From contig NZ_AP023213.1 in the NCBI RefSeq assembly GCF_014218275.1, forward strand, positions 1,280,001-1,344,000: a stretch of DNA of 64,000 bases, in the 5' to 3' direction. The stretch is from Citrifermentans bremense (GTDB lineage Bacteria > Desulfobacterota > Desulfuromonadia > Geobacterales > Geobacteraceae). The position numbers and the translations under genes were made by a program. Of the stretch, positions 10,692 to 19,694 are shown in pieces; the first letter of the stretch is position 1; every line of letters starts with the position of its first letter. Below the pieces are notes generated by a model. The model was not told the DNA's origin. It ran no database searches and was given only the letters and a program-made list of their open reading frames with translations.

Positions 10692-10730
10692 ACCGGCTCC
10701 TCCGGCCCCCCCCCTCCATCGACAAAAGAA

Positions 10731-10782
10731 AACGCGACAGGAAATGCCCAGATCTGGGTCCTTCCTGCCGCGTTCTTTTTTT
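10731..10782 (+). terminator. Bidirectional terminator between hisS and pirin gene
   Basis: A long stem (aacgcg.caggaa / ttcctg.cgcgtt, one mismatch) encloses an inner cccagatctggg hairpin. It is followed by ttcttttttt on the plus strand and by ttttctttt on the minus strand. It can serve both convergent genes. Confidence 0.85.
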
Positions 10783-10803
10783 AGCAACGTTCCTCGGTGT
10801 TAA

Positions 10804-11502
10804 TTAGGGGAGATCGAAAAGCAGCACCTCGCTTGGTTGCCTTGCGGTCAGGCGCACCAGGTCCTCGTCGCTTACCGCCGCTCCGTCTCCCGCTTCAAGC
10901 AGGTGACCGTTTACGGTGATGCTTCCGCGTGCCGCTTGAACCCAGGCGTGGCGCCCACGCGCCAGGTGGTGCACCACTTCCTGGCCTTGGCCGAGAAGAC
11001 TCGCATACATCTTCGCGTCCTGGTTGATGGTGACGGACCCTTCGGCGCCGTCTGCCGAGGCGATCAGGCGCAACCTTCCCTTTTTTTCCTGCTCTGGAAA
11101 CAGCTTCTGCTCGTAGCTCGGCGTGATCCCGTCTCTTTGCGGCAGAATCCAGATCTGGAAGAAGTGAAGCCCCTCGTCCTTGGAATGGTTGAACTCACTG
11201 TGGGTGATGCCGGTGCCGGCGCTCATCCTTTGCACCTCTCCCGGCCGTATCACGGATCCGTTCCCCATGCTGTCGCGGTGTTCCAGCGCCCCTTCCAGAA
11301 CGTAGGAGATGATCTCCATGTCCCGGTGCGGGTGGGTGGGGAATCCCGCTCCAGCCTCGACCCGGTCTTCGTTTATGACCCGCAGGTTACTGAAACCCAT
11401 GTGCCTGGGGTCGTAGTAGCTGGCGAAGGAAAAGCTGTGGTAGGTGTCGAGCCAGCCGTGATCGGCATGCCCTCTGTCTTCGGATTTTCTGATCGTGATC
11501 AT
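10804..11502 (-). CDS. Pirin-family bicupin protein (YhhW-like)
   Basis: A 232-residue bicupin of the pirin family; the bacterial YhhW/YhaK group includes quercetin 2,3-dioxygenases, but the native substrate is usually unknown. The N-terminal cupin has the metal ligands in [16 protein letters not shown] (two His and a Glu) and in [12 protein letters not shown]. The C-terminal cupin is degenerate, as is normal. The length matches the family (about 230). A ggag ribosome site lies six bases before the ATG. It heads a minus-strand series only in position: the small membrane protein and CDGSH genes lie upstream on the same strand and may be transcribed together with it. Confidence 0.9.
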   Translation of the reverse strand: MITIRKSEDRGHADHGWLDTYHSFSFASYYDPRHMGFSNLRVINEDRVEAGAGFPTHPHRDMEIISYVLEGALEHRDSMGNGSVIRPGEVQRMSAGTGITHSEFNHSKDEGLHFFQIWILPQRDGITPSYEQKLFPEQEKKGRLRLIASADGAEGSVTINQDAKMYASLLGQGQEVVHHLARGRHAWVQAARGSITVNGHLLEAGDGAAVSDEDLVRLTARQPSEVLLFDLP

Positions 11503-11520
11503 GATGTCTCCTTTTATGCC

Positions 11521-11703
11521 TTACTCGCGCGCCATTATTTTCTTCGGAGCAAAACCCAGAACAGCGAAGAGAGCAAAGGGAACGATGAAGAAGCCGAAAA
11601 AGATCCCCCACAGTAAGCCTGCGCTGCTGAGAATGGACCACTCGATCCACGCCGCGTATGCCAGGGCTGCCAGCAGCAATATGAAAAGTATCGATTTCAA
11701 CAT
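11521..11703 (-). CDS. Small two-helix membrane protein
   Basis: A 60-residue protein made almost entirely of two hydrophobic segments (about residues 3-19 and 26-48), ending in a basic tail APKKIMARE. Function unknown. The ATG at 11703 is chosen because a gagagg ribosome site precedes it and the hydrophobic part starts there; longer in-frame versions add an implausible charged stretch. It sits between the pirin gene and the CDGSH gene on the same strand, with gaps of 18 and 53 bases, suggesting a small operon. Confidence 0.65.
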   Translation of the reverse strand: MLKSILFILLLAALAYAAWIEWSILSSAGLLWGIFFGFFIVPFALFAVLGFAPKKIMARE

Positions 11704-11756
11704 CTGTTCAACCTCTCGTTTTCTTCTCCGGCAACCCTGACACTTCGACGTCCTTT

Positions 11757-11987
11757 CTATGCCTTCTGGCAGTTGCCGTCGCAGTAGGGCGCGTTGGCGG
11801 TTTTCCCACAGTTGCAAAGGTACACCTGCTGCTTTGCCTTGACCTCGAACGCCAGTGGCGCCTTGCCGCTACCTACATGCGCACCGTCGCAAAAGGGTGC
11901 GGTCGCCGATTTGCCGCAGGTGCAGCGGTAGTAGGTGCCCGGCTCGAGATCGACGACAATGGGTCCTTTGGTGGTGGTCTGATTCAT
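11757..11987 (-). CDS. Double CDGSH-type iron-sulfur protein
   Basis: A 76-residue protein with two CDGSH-like [2Fe-2S] motifs. The first, CTCGKSATAPFCDGAH, has the complete three-Cys one-His ligand set. The second, CNCGKTANAPYCDGNC, has Cys where the fourth ligand His is expected. Proteins of this size with two motifs are common in bacteria and are thought to act in electron transfer or cluster handling. A ggagg ribosome site precedes the ATG. It is the first gene of a probable three-gene minus-strand unit with the membrane protein and pirin genes. Confidence 0.9.
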   Translation of the reverse strand: MNQTTTKGPIVVDLEPGTYYRCTCGKSATAPFCDGAHVGSGKAPLAFEVKAKQQVYLCNCGKTANAPYCDGNCQKA

Positions 11988-12245
11988 TCGTTACTCCTCC
12001 TGTTCTTGAGATCCTGTTTAAGATTAACCGGCTTAATGTCAAACTATTCCCGGAAAATAATTCCCGAGCTTCAGGATACGCGCTCGGGTCGTCCGCTGGA
12101 TCAGTTTGAATTTTTATAGCTTGATATTAAACTGATTTCCGGCGGCGAGTCAAGGGCTTTTTACACCACCTTTCTTGCCCTGACTTCGCCCCGCCCATCC
12201 ACGTGCATCCCGAGAGAAATTAGAGGAGGTACCAGCGGTGTCTCA

Positions 12246-12340
12246 TTGACATAGCTGCTCCATTCGTGGCATATTTAGCGCCGATTTTTCCGCCGTTACA
12301 GAGACAGGAGCCCCGCAAGGCAATGGCTCCTTTTATTGTT
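12246..12340 (+). promoter_or_regulatory. Promoter followed by a short-range terminator before dnaE
   Basis: A -35 box ttgaca at 12246 is followed after 18 bases by catatt, a plausible sigma-70 promoter. About 25-50 bases past the expected start, a seven-base-pair stem (aggagcc / ggctcct, 12306-12331) runs into ttttattgtt. No coding gene lies between. This would give either a very short RNA or an attenuated leader for dnaE. The rest of the 400-base gap (11988-12245) shows nothing I can name. Confidence 0.5.
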
Positions 12341-12386
12341 TCGATTCAGGTAGTTCCCTCTGCTTCTTTGCCAGGACGTTGACCCT

Positions 12387-15300
12387 ATGGATTCAGCAAA
12401 TTTCGTTCACCTCCATCTCCACTCCCAGTACTCGCTCCTGGACGGGGCGATCCGCATCGGTGACCTGATAAAGAAGGTGAAGGATTGCCACATGCCGGCC
12501 GTCGCCATGACGGACCACGGCAACATGTTCGGCACTCTCGAGTTCTATCTCAAGTGCAAGGACAAGGGGGTGAAGCCCATCCTGGGGAGCGAGGTGTACA
12601 TAGCGCCGCAGGACAGGTTCTTGAAGCAGGCACCCTCCAGCCCCGACCAGGCCTCCAGCTATCACCTGATCCTTTTGTGCGAGAACATGACCGGCTTCAA
12701 GAACCTCTCCTACCTCGTCTCGGCGGGGTACAAGGAAGGGTTCTACCGCCGCCCCCGCATCGACAAGGAGCTCCTTTTAAAGCACAAGGAGGGGCTCATC
12801 GTCCTCTCCGCCTGCCTGCAGGGTGAGGTGGCGTATCTCGCCGGGCGCAACAAGATGGACGAGGCGCGCGCCGCGGCCTCCTGGTACGCCGAGAACTTCC
12901 CGGGAAGCTACTACATCGAGCTGCAGGAGAACAAACTCCCCGAGCAGGACGTCGCCAACCGACGGCTCATGGAGATCGCCCGGGAGATGGACCTGCCGCT
13001 GGTCGCCACCAACGACTGCCATTATCTGAACCGCGAGGACGCGAGGGCCCACGAGATCCTCCTCTGCATCCAGACCGGCAAGACCATGAGCGACCCGACC
13101 CACATGGCGTTCTCCGTGGATGAGTTCTACGTGAAGACCCCCGAGGAGATGGCGCAGGCTTTCCACTACGCGCCGGACGCGATCGAGAACACGGTCAAGA
13201 TCGCCGAGCGCTGCAACTTGGAGTTCGACTTCAAGACCTACTACTTCCCCGCCTACGAGGCCCCGGAAGGGGAGACGCTGGACCAGCAGCTGGAGCGCGA
13301 GGCGACGGTCGGCCTCGTCGAGCGGCTGAAGAAGATCCGCATCAAGTACAACCTCACCGAGGAGCAGGAACAGGCCTACCACGCCCGGCTGCGCATCGAG
13401 CTGGACTGCATCAAGCAGATGGGGTTCCCGGGCTACTTCCTGATCGTCGCCGACTTCATCAACTGGGCGAAAGACCACGGCATCCCCGTCGGCCCGGGCA
13501 GGGGTTCCGCGGCGGGATCCCTCGTCGCCTTCTGCATCAGGATCACCGACATCGATCCTATGCCGTACAACCTCCTTTTCGAGCGCTTCCTGAACCCCGA
13601 ACGTATCTCCATGCCTGATATCGACGTCGACTTCTGCCAGGATCGCCGCGAAGAGGTGATCCAGTACATGGTCGAGAAGTACGGCCGGGAGAAGGTCTGC
13701 CAGATCATCACCTTCGGCACCATGGCCGCGCGCGGCGTCATTCGCGACGTAGGGCGCGCCCTGGACCTCACCTTCGGCGAGGTGGACCGGATCGCGAAGC
13801 TGGTCCCGGAGGTGCTCGGCATCACGCTGGAAAAGGCGCTGGAGCAGGAGCCGAAGCTGAAGGAGCTGATGGCAGCCGACCCGAAGGTGAAGGAGGTCAT
13901 GACCGTCGCCCTCAGACTGGAGGGGCTTGCCCGCCACGCCTCGACGCATGCGGCCGGCCTCGTGGTCGCGCCCAAGCAGATGGAGGAGTTCTGCCCGGTC
14001 TACAAGGACCAGAAGACCGGTTCCCTGACCACGCAGTACTCGATGAAGTACGTGGAGAAGATCGGCCTGGTGAAGTTCGACTTCCTGGGGCTCAAGAACC
14101 TGACCGTCATCGACAACGCCTGCAAGCACATCAGAAACGGCAAGGATCCCAACTTCGACATCACGCTTTTGCGCGACGACGACGCGGAGTCATACAAGCT
14201 GTTGCAGGCCGGCAACACCACCGGCGTCTTCCAGCTCGAGTCCAGCGGCATGAAGGAGCTCCTAGTCAAGCTGAAGCCCTCCTGCTTCGAGGACATCATC
14301 GCGGTCTGCGCCCTCTACCGTCCGGGCCCGTTGGGCAGCGGCATGGTGGACGACTTCATCGAAAGAAAGCACGGCCGCAAGCAGACCGTCTACGACCTGC
14401 CGCAGCTCGAGCCGGTCCTTAAAGACACCTACGGCGTCATCGTCTACCAGGAACAGGTCATGCAGATCGCCCGATCGCTCGCCGGCTACTCGCTCGGCGG
14501 CGCGGACCTCTTGCGCCGCGCCATGGGTAAGAAGGACGCCGAGCAGATGGCGAAAGAGCGCGACAAGTTCCTGGAGGGGTCCGAGAAGCTCGGCCTCGAC
14601 GGGAAGAAGTGCGCCGCCATCTTCGACCTGATGGCGAAGTTCGCCGAGTACGGCTTCAACAAGTCGCACTCCGCCGCCTACGCCCTGGTCGCCTACCAGA
14701 CCGCTTTTCTCAAGGCCCACTACCCGGTCGAGTTCATGGCTGCCCTTCTGACCGAGGACATGGGGAACACCGACAAGGTCATCAAGAGCATCGGCGACTG
14801 CCGCGAGATGGGAATCGAGGTGCTCCCCCCCGACATCAACGAGTCGGATCGCTCCTTCCGCGTGCTGGACAAGGCGATGCGTTTTGGTCTGGGCGCGGTG
14901 AAGAACGTGGGGGAGGGGGCCATCGAAGCGATCATCGAGGCCCGCGGCAACGAGCCGTTCAAGGACCTCTTCGATTTCTGCGAGCGCGTCGACCTGCGCC
15001 GGGTCAACAAAAGGGTGATAGAGGCGCTGATCAAGTGCGGCGCCTTCGACTGCACCGGCGCGAAACGGTCCCAGCTCATGGCGGGGCTGGAGGATGCCGC
15101 GGCTGCTGGGCAGAGAGTGCAGCAGGAGCGCGAGAGCGCGCAGGCGTCGCTTTTCGGCGCCGCCGAGATCGTGCGCGGCGGCAACGGCGGCGGCAACCGG
15201 CTTCCCGACATCCCCGAGTGGGACGAGAAGTATCGCCTGGGGTGCGAGAAGGAGGCGATCGGCTTCTTCATCACCGGACACCCGCTGGACCGCTACGTCG

Positions 15301-15857
15301 CCGACATGAGGCGCTTCTCCAGCGTGGACTGCTCCACCATCCTCGACGCCAAGGAGAAGAGCGAGGTGAGGATCTGCGGCGTGCCGGCCAGCATCAAGGA
15401 GCTGATCACCAAGAAGGGTGACCGGATGGCCTTCCTCGCGCTGGAGGACCTGGTGGGCGCGGTGGAGGTGGTGGTCTTCCCGGAGACCTACGCCAAGTGC
15501 TCCGAGGTGCTCAGGGGCGACGACCCCATCCACGTCACCGGCACGGTGGAATTGAGCGAGAAGGGGGCCAAGGTGATGGCGAGCGACATCATCCTCCTGC
15601 GCGACCTGGTGGAGCGTGAAACGAGAAAGGTGAATTTCACCATAGACGCAAAAGAGGCCGACGAAGGGAAGCTCAAGACTCTCAAAGACATCATCTCCCG
15701 CTACCAGGGGATCTGTCGCAGCTTCCTGCACCTTGACATAGAGAACAGCTCTAGAGTGACCATCAAGCTTCCCGATGTTTACAAAGTCGCTGCAAGTGAA
15801 GAATTAACAGTGGAAGTGAGCAACCTCTTCGGCTATAATGCCGTGTCCTTCGAGTGA
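12387..15857 (+). CDS. dnaE: DNA polymerase III alpha subunit
   Basis: A 1156-residue replicative polymerase catalytic subunit of the DnaE1 type. The N-terminal PHP domain begins HLHLHSQYSLLDGAI, and the GPGRGSAAGS motif marks the start of the polymerase core. The catalytic aspartates are in PDIDVDFCQDRR, and FNKSHSAAYA lies in the fingers/tandem HhH side. The C-terminal part contains the OB-fold region (MAFLALEDLVGAVEVVVFP) and a tau-binding tail. Full length for the family (about 1150). The ribosome site is weak (ccagga). Downstream, a palindromic repeat and accA follow. Confidence 0.98.
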   Translation: MDSANFVHLHLHSQYSLLDGAIRIGDLIKKVKDCHMPAVAMTDHGNMFGTLEFYLKCKDKGVKPILGSEVYIAPQDRFLKQAPSSPDQASSYHLILLCENMTGFKNLSYLVSAGYKEGFYRRPRIDKELLLKHKEGLIVLSACLQGEVAYLAGRNKMDEARAAASWYAENFPGSYYIELQENKLPEQDVANRRLMEIAREMDLPLVATNDCHYLNREDARAHEILLCIQTGKTMSDPTHMAFSVDEFYVKTPEEMAQAFHYAPDAIENTVKIAERCNLEFDFKTYYFPAYEAPEGETLDQQLEREATVGLVERLKKIRIKYNLTEEQEQAYHARLRIELDCIKQMGFPGYFLIVADFINWAKDHGIPVGPGRGSAAGSLVAFCIRITDIDPMPYNLLFERFLNPERISMPDIDVDFCQDRREEVIQYMVEKYGREKVCQIITFGTMAARGVIRDVGRALDLTFGEVDRIAKLVPEVLGITLEKALEQEPKLKELMAADPKVKEVMTVALRLEGLARHASTHAAGLVVAPKQMEEFCPVYKDQKTGSLTTQYSMKYVEKIGLVKFDFLGLKNLTVIDNACKHIRNGKDPNFDITLLRDDDAESYKLLQAGNTTGVFQLESSGMKELLVKLKPSCFEDIIAVCALYRPGPLGSGMVDDFIERKHGRKQTVYDLPQLEPVLKDTYGVIVYQEQVMQIARSLAGYSLGGADLLRRAMGKKDAEQMAKERDKFLEGSEKLGLDGKKCAAIFDLMAKFAEYGFNKSHSAAYALVAYQTAFLKAHYPVEFMAALLTEDMGNTDKVIKSIGDCREMGIEVLPPDINESDRSFRVLDKAMRFGLGAVKNVGEGAIEAIIEARGNEPFKDLFDFCERVDLRRVNKRVIEALIKCGAFDCTGAKRSQLMAGLEDAAAAGQRVQQERESAQASLFGAAEIVRGGNGGGNRLPDIPEWDEKYRLGCEKEAIGFFITGHPLDRYVADMRRFSSVDCSTILDAKEKSEVRICGVPASIKELITKKGDRMAFLALEDLVGAVEVVVFPETYAKCSEVLRGDDPIHVTGTVELSEKGAKVMASDIILLRDLVERETRKVNFTIDAKEADEGKLKTLKDIISRYQGICRSFLHLDIENSSRVTIKLPDVYKVAASEELTVEVSNLFGYNAVSFE

Positions 15858-15903
15858 CCTTTTTTCTATTCCCGGCATAGGTCCGTAAAATATATGAGTT
15901 TTC

Positions 15904-15965
15904 GTAGGAGCGGCATTCCAGCCGTGATTCTGCTACAGCAGTCGCGTCTGGAATGCCGCTTCTGC
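15904..15965 (+). repeat. Palindromic element between dnaE and accA
   Basis: Two 13-base arms (agcggcattccag at 15909, ctggaatgccgct at 15948) are perfectly complementary. They extend outward with G-T pairs and enclose a second small hairpin (ctgct / agcag). There is no T run, so it resembles a dispersed REP-like element or an mRNA structure more than a terminator. Confidence 0.7.
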
Positions 15966-15997
15966 AAGTTAATCTGAAATCAAGGAGATGAAAATAT

Positions 15998-16957
15998 ATG
16001 GCATTGCAACAAAGCTATCTGGATTTCGAGAAGCCGCTGGCCGAGTTGGACAAGAAGATCCAGGAACTGCACGGCTTTTCCACCGAAGGGGTGGACCTGT
16101 CGGCTGAGATCGCCAAGCTGGAGCAAAAGTCGGAGAAGATGCGCCAGGAGATGTTCGCCAACCTCTCCCGCTGGCAGACCGCCCAGGTGGCGCGCCACAT
16201 CAACCGTCCCTTCACCCTCGACTACCTGGAGCTGATCTTCACCGAGTTCGTGGAACTGCACGGCGACCGCAACTTCGGCGACGACCACGCCATCGTGGGC
16301 GGGCTGGCGAGGCTGGACGGCGAGCCGGTGATGGTGATCGGCCACCAGAAGGGGCGCGACACCAAGGAGAAGGTGTTCCGCAACTTCGGCATGCCCAATC
16401 CGGAAGGGTACCGCAAGGCGCTGCGCCTCATGGAGATGGCCGAGCGCTTCAAGCTTCCCATCATCACCTTCGTCGACACCCCGGGCGCTTTCCCCGGCAT
16501 CGGCGCCGAGGAGCGCGGCCAGGCCGAGGCGATCGCCCGCAACCTGCGCGAGATGTCCCGGCTGACCGTGCCCATCATCGTTGTCATCACCGGTGAGGGT
16601 GGCTCCGGCGGCGCACTCGCCATCGCCGTGGGCGACAGGGTCCTCATGCTGCAGCACTCCGTCTACGCCGTCATCTCCCCCGAGGGTTGCGCCGCGATCC
16701 TTTGGTCCGACGGCACCAAGGGGGCCCAGGCCGCCGAGGCGCTGAAACTGACCGCGAAAGACATCAAGGAGCTCGAGGTCATCGACGAGATCGTGCCCGA
16801 GCCGGCCGGTGGTGCCCACCGCGACCACGAGGCCATGGCCAAGAACCTGCACGAGGCGCTCTCCAGGAACCTGAAGGAGCTGAAGGCGGTCCCGGCAGAG
16901 GATCTGATCGAGCAGCGTTATCAGAAGTTCCGCAAGATGAGCCGCTTCGCCGAGTAA
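15998..16957 (+). CDS. accA: Acetyl-CoA carboxylase carboxyltransferase alpha subunit
   Basis: A 319-residue carboxyltransferase alpha subunit. With AccD it moves the carboxyl group from biotin to acetyl-CoA, making malonyl-CoA. The N-terminal helical part ([17 protein letters not shown]) precedes the crotonase-fold domain. That domain has [37 protein letters not shown] and [13 protein letters not shown], which are diagnostic. Length is normal (317-320). An aaggagatg ribosome site lies before the ATG. A strong terminator follows at once, so accA is not cotranscribed with a downstream gene. accD is not in the window. Confidence 0.98.
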   Translation: MALQQSYLDFEKPLAELDKKIQELHGFSTEGVDLSAEIAKLEQKSEKMRQEMFANLSRWQTAQVARHINRPFTLDYLELIFTEFVELHGDRNFGDDHAIVGGLARLDGEPVMVIGHQKGRDTKEKVFRNFGMPNPEGYRKALRLMEMAERFKLPIITFVDTPGAFPGIGAEERGQAEAIARNLREMSRLTVPIIVVITGEGGSGGALAIAVGDRVLMLQHSVYAVISPEGCAAILWSDGTKGAQAAEALKLTAKDIKELEVIDEIVPEPAGGAHRDHEAMAKNLHEALSRNLKELKAVPAEDLIEQRYQKFRKMSRFAE

Positions 16958-16963
16958 CAAAAT

Positions 16964-16998
16964 AAAAGGGGACAGGCTAGTAGCCTGTCCCCTTTTTC
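16964..16998 (+). terminator. Rho-independent terminator after accA
   Basis: A perfect stem of at least 12 bases (ggggacaggcta / tagcctgtcccc) with an A-tract before it and ttttt after it lies just past the accA stop. Confidence 0.93.
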
Positions 16999-17024
16999 TT
17001 CATGGGTGGTTGAAGATAAAAGAG

Positions 17025-17062
17025 AAGGGGGCATGGCCGCGACAGCCATGCCCCCTTTTTGT
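17025..17062 (+). terminator. Second hairpin with T run after accA
   Basis: An 11-base-pair perfect stem (gggggcatggc / gccatgccccc) with a seven-base loop is followed by ttttt. It is a back-up terminator for accA; read on the minus strand it is followed only by cttctctttt, so it may also help end the DUF445 transcript. Confidence 0.8.
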
Positions 17063-17084
17063 TGTTACGAGGGCTCGGTGTCCG

Positions 17085-17180
17085 GTTCCCTCCCCCGGAG
17101 GGGGAGGGTCAGGGTGGGGGCGCGCAGCGGCTCATGCCTGCCAAGTACCCCCTCCCAGCCTCCCCCCTCCGGGGGGAGGA
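17085..17180. repeat. C/G-rich REP-like repeat
   Basis: The palindrome ccctcccccggagggggagg is followed, after about 55 bases, by the related palindrome cccccctccggggggagg. The same style of sequence recurs at about 42,821 and 47,708 in this window. It lies between convergent genes and encodes nothing. Confidence 0.6.
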
Positions 17181-17202
17181 GCACTATGGCTGGGGTGGAG
17201 CT

Positions 17203-18468
17203 TTATCCTATAGCCAGCGACACTGCGTGCAGCAGGATGCCGATCATGCCGCCTACCAGCGTCCCGTTCATCCTGATGAACTGCAGATCGCTCCCTATGC
17301 TGAGTTCGATCTCCTCGATGAACTCTTCTTCCTTCCATTCCCGCACGGTCCCGGCGATGTGACGCGAGAACCCTTCCCTGAGGGGATCGGCGTACTTTAT
17401 CACCAGCCGCTCCAGGTGCTCGTTGACCGATTCTGTCAGGTCGGGATTCTCGGTAAGGGTCCTTCCAAGCCCGACGGCCGCGTCTGCAATCTTCGCGCGG
17501 ATGCTGGACAACGGCCGGTCCAGGTCTTCCACCATCCACTGCTTCAGGTCGGAGACGAGGCTCTTGGCGTACTGCGAGAGCTGCTCGTTGTCGATCACCT
17601 CCCGCTTCAGCTCGTCAACCTTCTCCCTGGTGCCGGAGTCGTGTTTCAGCTTCACGATGAAGTCCGCGACAGCCCGGTCGAACTCCTGGCGCAACTCGTG
17701 GTTCGGGTCGGCGTTGACCATGTTCAGGAAGCCGCTGACCTTCCCTATGATCTTTTCGCCGGCGTTCCTTGAGAACTGCGGACGGTTCGGGATGAACTTG
17801 CTAAGGAGCGGGTATTCGGTGTCGACCCAGTTGTCCAGCGCCAGGGCGATCTTCTCCTGGGACTGGGGCGTTTCCAGCCATGCGCCCAGCCGCCTCAGGA
17901 TTTCGTCGAGAACGGCCTGATGGCGGTCGTCTTTTCTCAGGGATTCGAGTAAACCCGCGGCGGAGCCGGCAAGGTCGAATTTGCCGATGCGGTCGCTCAT
18001 GGCGGCCACCACGATCCTGCTGACCCGCTCGTCCTCCAGGAAACCTATGGATTCGGAAAGGACTCGCGCCACTCCCCGTGCCAGCCCCTCCGCGTTGTCC
18101 CTTGCGGTGAGGTAGCGGCAAAGCTGCCGGGCTGGGTCGAATCCCCTCATCTTCTCCACCAGGGTCTCGGTGGTCAGGAACTTCTCCTGGATGAAGCGGG
18201 CCAGGTTGTCGGCGATGGTCTCCCTCTTGTCGGCGATGATGGCGGTGTGGGGAATGGGAAGTCCCATCGGGTGCCTGAACAGGGCCACCACGGCGAACCA
18301 GTCGGCTAGCGCGCCGACCATGGCGGCCTCGGCGAACGCGGCAACCCATCCCCAGCCGCCGGCCCCCTGCTGCAGGCGGGCTACGACGAAAAGGACGGCT
18401 GCGCCGGCCATAAGTGCCAGGGCGATCATCTTGTTCTTTCTCAGTGCGGCTCTTCTCTCATCCAACAT
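17203..18468 (-). CDS. DUF445 family membrane protein
   Basis: A 421-residue DUF445 protein of unknown function. The N-terminus has two hydrophobic segments (about residues 15-30 and 40-65) around the family signature GALADWFAVVALFRHPMGLPI and IPHTAIIADKRETIADNLARF. A long helical, probably coiled region fills the middle, and a C-terminal hydrophobic helix (GTLVGGMIGILLHAV) suggests both ends sit in the membrane. An aaggag site lies nine bases before the ATG. It is alone on its strand. Length is normal for the family (about 380-430). Confidence 0.88.
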   Translation of the reverse strand: MLDERRAALRKNKMIALALMAGAAVLFVVARLQQGAGGWGWVAAFAEAAMVGALADWFAVVALFRHPMGLPIPHTAIIADKRETIADNLARFIQEKFLTTETLVEKMRGFDPARQLCRYLTARDNAEGLARGVARVLSESIGFLEDERVSRIVVAAMSDRIGKFDLAGSAAGLLESLRKDDRHQAVLDEILRRLGAWLETPQSQEKIALALDNWVDTEYPLLSKFIPNRPQFSRNAGEKIIGKVSGFLNMVNADPNHELRQEFDRAVADFIVKLKHDSGTREKVDELKREVIDNEQLSQYAKSLVSDLKQWMVEDLDRPLSSIRAKIADAAVGLGRTLTENPDLTESVNEHLERLVIKYADPLREGFSRHIAGTVREWKEEEFIEEIELSIGSDLQFIRMNGTLVGGMIGILLHAVSLAIG

Positions 18469-18708
18469 CAGCGTCTACTCCTTCTTGCGTTTTCTGCTTT
18501 TGCCTATACTGATCCGGACGAGCCCTTCTTTTTATCAGTTTGTGACGTACAAGGCAATATGTCAGCGCAAATGACAAAGCCGTCAGACTGTCTGTCTCAT
18601 CTGTCGCGGCTGACTCCGCTGCCGCCGTTAAAGGTTGCGGTAACTGTCGCTGCTATGGTAAGACTGAACGCTATCAGTCACCGGGGAGAACCCAGGTAAG
18701 GAGAAATA

Positions 18709-19509
18709 ATGCTGGAACGTTTACAGAAGATACTCTCGCAGGCAGGGGTCGCCTCCCGCCGCGAGTCGGAAGGAATAATCGCCGCGGGCAGGGTGGCCGT
18801 GAACGGCACCGTGGTAACGGAGCTGGGTACGAAGGCCGACCCCGACACCGATACCATAACCCTGGACGGAAAGCCCATCAGCATCGAGGAGAAGCGGGTT
18901 TACATCCTGCTCTACAAGCCGGTCGGGTACATGACCACCATGAAGGACCCCGAAGGGCGCCCCATCGTGAGCGACCTTTTGAAGGGGGTGAAGGAGCGGG
19001 TGTACCCTATCGGGCGCCTGGACTACAACACCGAGGGGCTGCTCCTTCTGACCAACGACGGCGCGCTCGCCAACTCACTGATGCACCCAAGCCACGAGGT
19101 CGACAAGGGATACCTGGTAAGGGTGAGCGGCAAGGTGTCTGAGCTCCAGATCAAGAAGCTCTCCGAGGGGGTGAAGCTGGAGGACGGCATGACCGCTCCC
19201 GCCAAGGTGACCCCGGTGAGCGAGAGCGAGAACAACTCCTGGATCTCGATCACCATCCACGAGGGGCGCTACCGCCAGGTGCGGCGCATGTGCGAGGCGG
19301 TGGGGCTGAACGTGGTGCGCCTGAAGCGGGCCCGCTACGACTTCCTGGAGATAGGGGACCTGAAGCCCGGGGAGTACAGGCACCTGGCGCCCGAAGAAGT
19401 GACCCGGCTCAACAGGAAGATGGCGCCGGTAGGGACCGGGCGCGGCCCACGCAAGACCGGAGTGGTGGCGCGGAGGGGCTCGACAGGCACGGGGAGGCGG
19501 ACACGCTGA
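18709..19509 (+). CDS. rluB: RsuA/RluB-family rRNA pseudouridine synthase
   Basis: A 266-residue pseudouridine synthase. The N-terminal S4 RNA-binding domain (LQKILSQAGVASRRESEGII) is followed by the catalytic domain, with the active-site Asp in GRLDYNTEGLLLLTNDG and the family motif EGRYRQVRRMCEAVG. A basic tail (GRGPRKTGVVARRG) probably binds RNA. The extended C-terminus and the motif details fit RluB (23S rRNA, position 2605) better than RsuA, but the exact target base is an inference. An aaggag ribosome site precedes the ATG. A terminator follows about 50 bases after the stop. Confidence 0.92.
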   Translation: MLERLQKILSQAGVASRRESEGIIAAGRVAVNGTVVTELGTKADPDTDTITLDGKPISIEEKRVYILLYKPVGYMTTMKDPEGRPIVSDLLKGVKERVYPIGRLDYNTEGLLLLTNDGALANSLMHPSHEVDKGYLVRVSGKVSELQIKKLSEGVKLEDGMTAPAKVTPVSESENNSWISITIHEGRYRQVRRMCEAVGLNVVRLKRARYDFLEIGDLKPGEYRHLAPEEVTRLNRKMAPVGTGRGPRKTGVVARRGSTGTGRRTR

Positions 19510-19551
19510 CAAAGCAAAAGCCTGGGCAGCGGCAGAAACAAGACCAGACAA

Positions 19552-19584
19552 GAAAAAGCCACCCTTTGGGGCGGCTTTTTTTAT
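19552..19584 (+). terminator. Bidirectional terminator between rluB and mucR-like gene
   Basis: A stem aaaagcc.ccc / ggg.ggctttt with one mismatch has an A-tract before it and seven T residues after it. It can work in both directions. Confidence 0.85.
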
Positions 19585-19694
19585 ATGAGTGCAATGCCTG
19601 CTTTTTCCCTGGGGGGGACCGGGCAGGGGCAGTTCTCAGGGCGCTTGAGCTGTGGCTCAGGCGGGCGGGGGGGCGGCGCCGGTAATTTGTGGCA

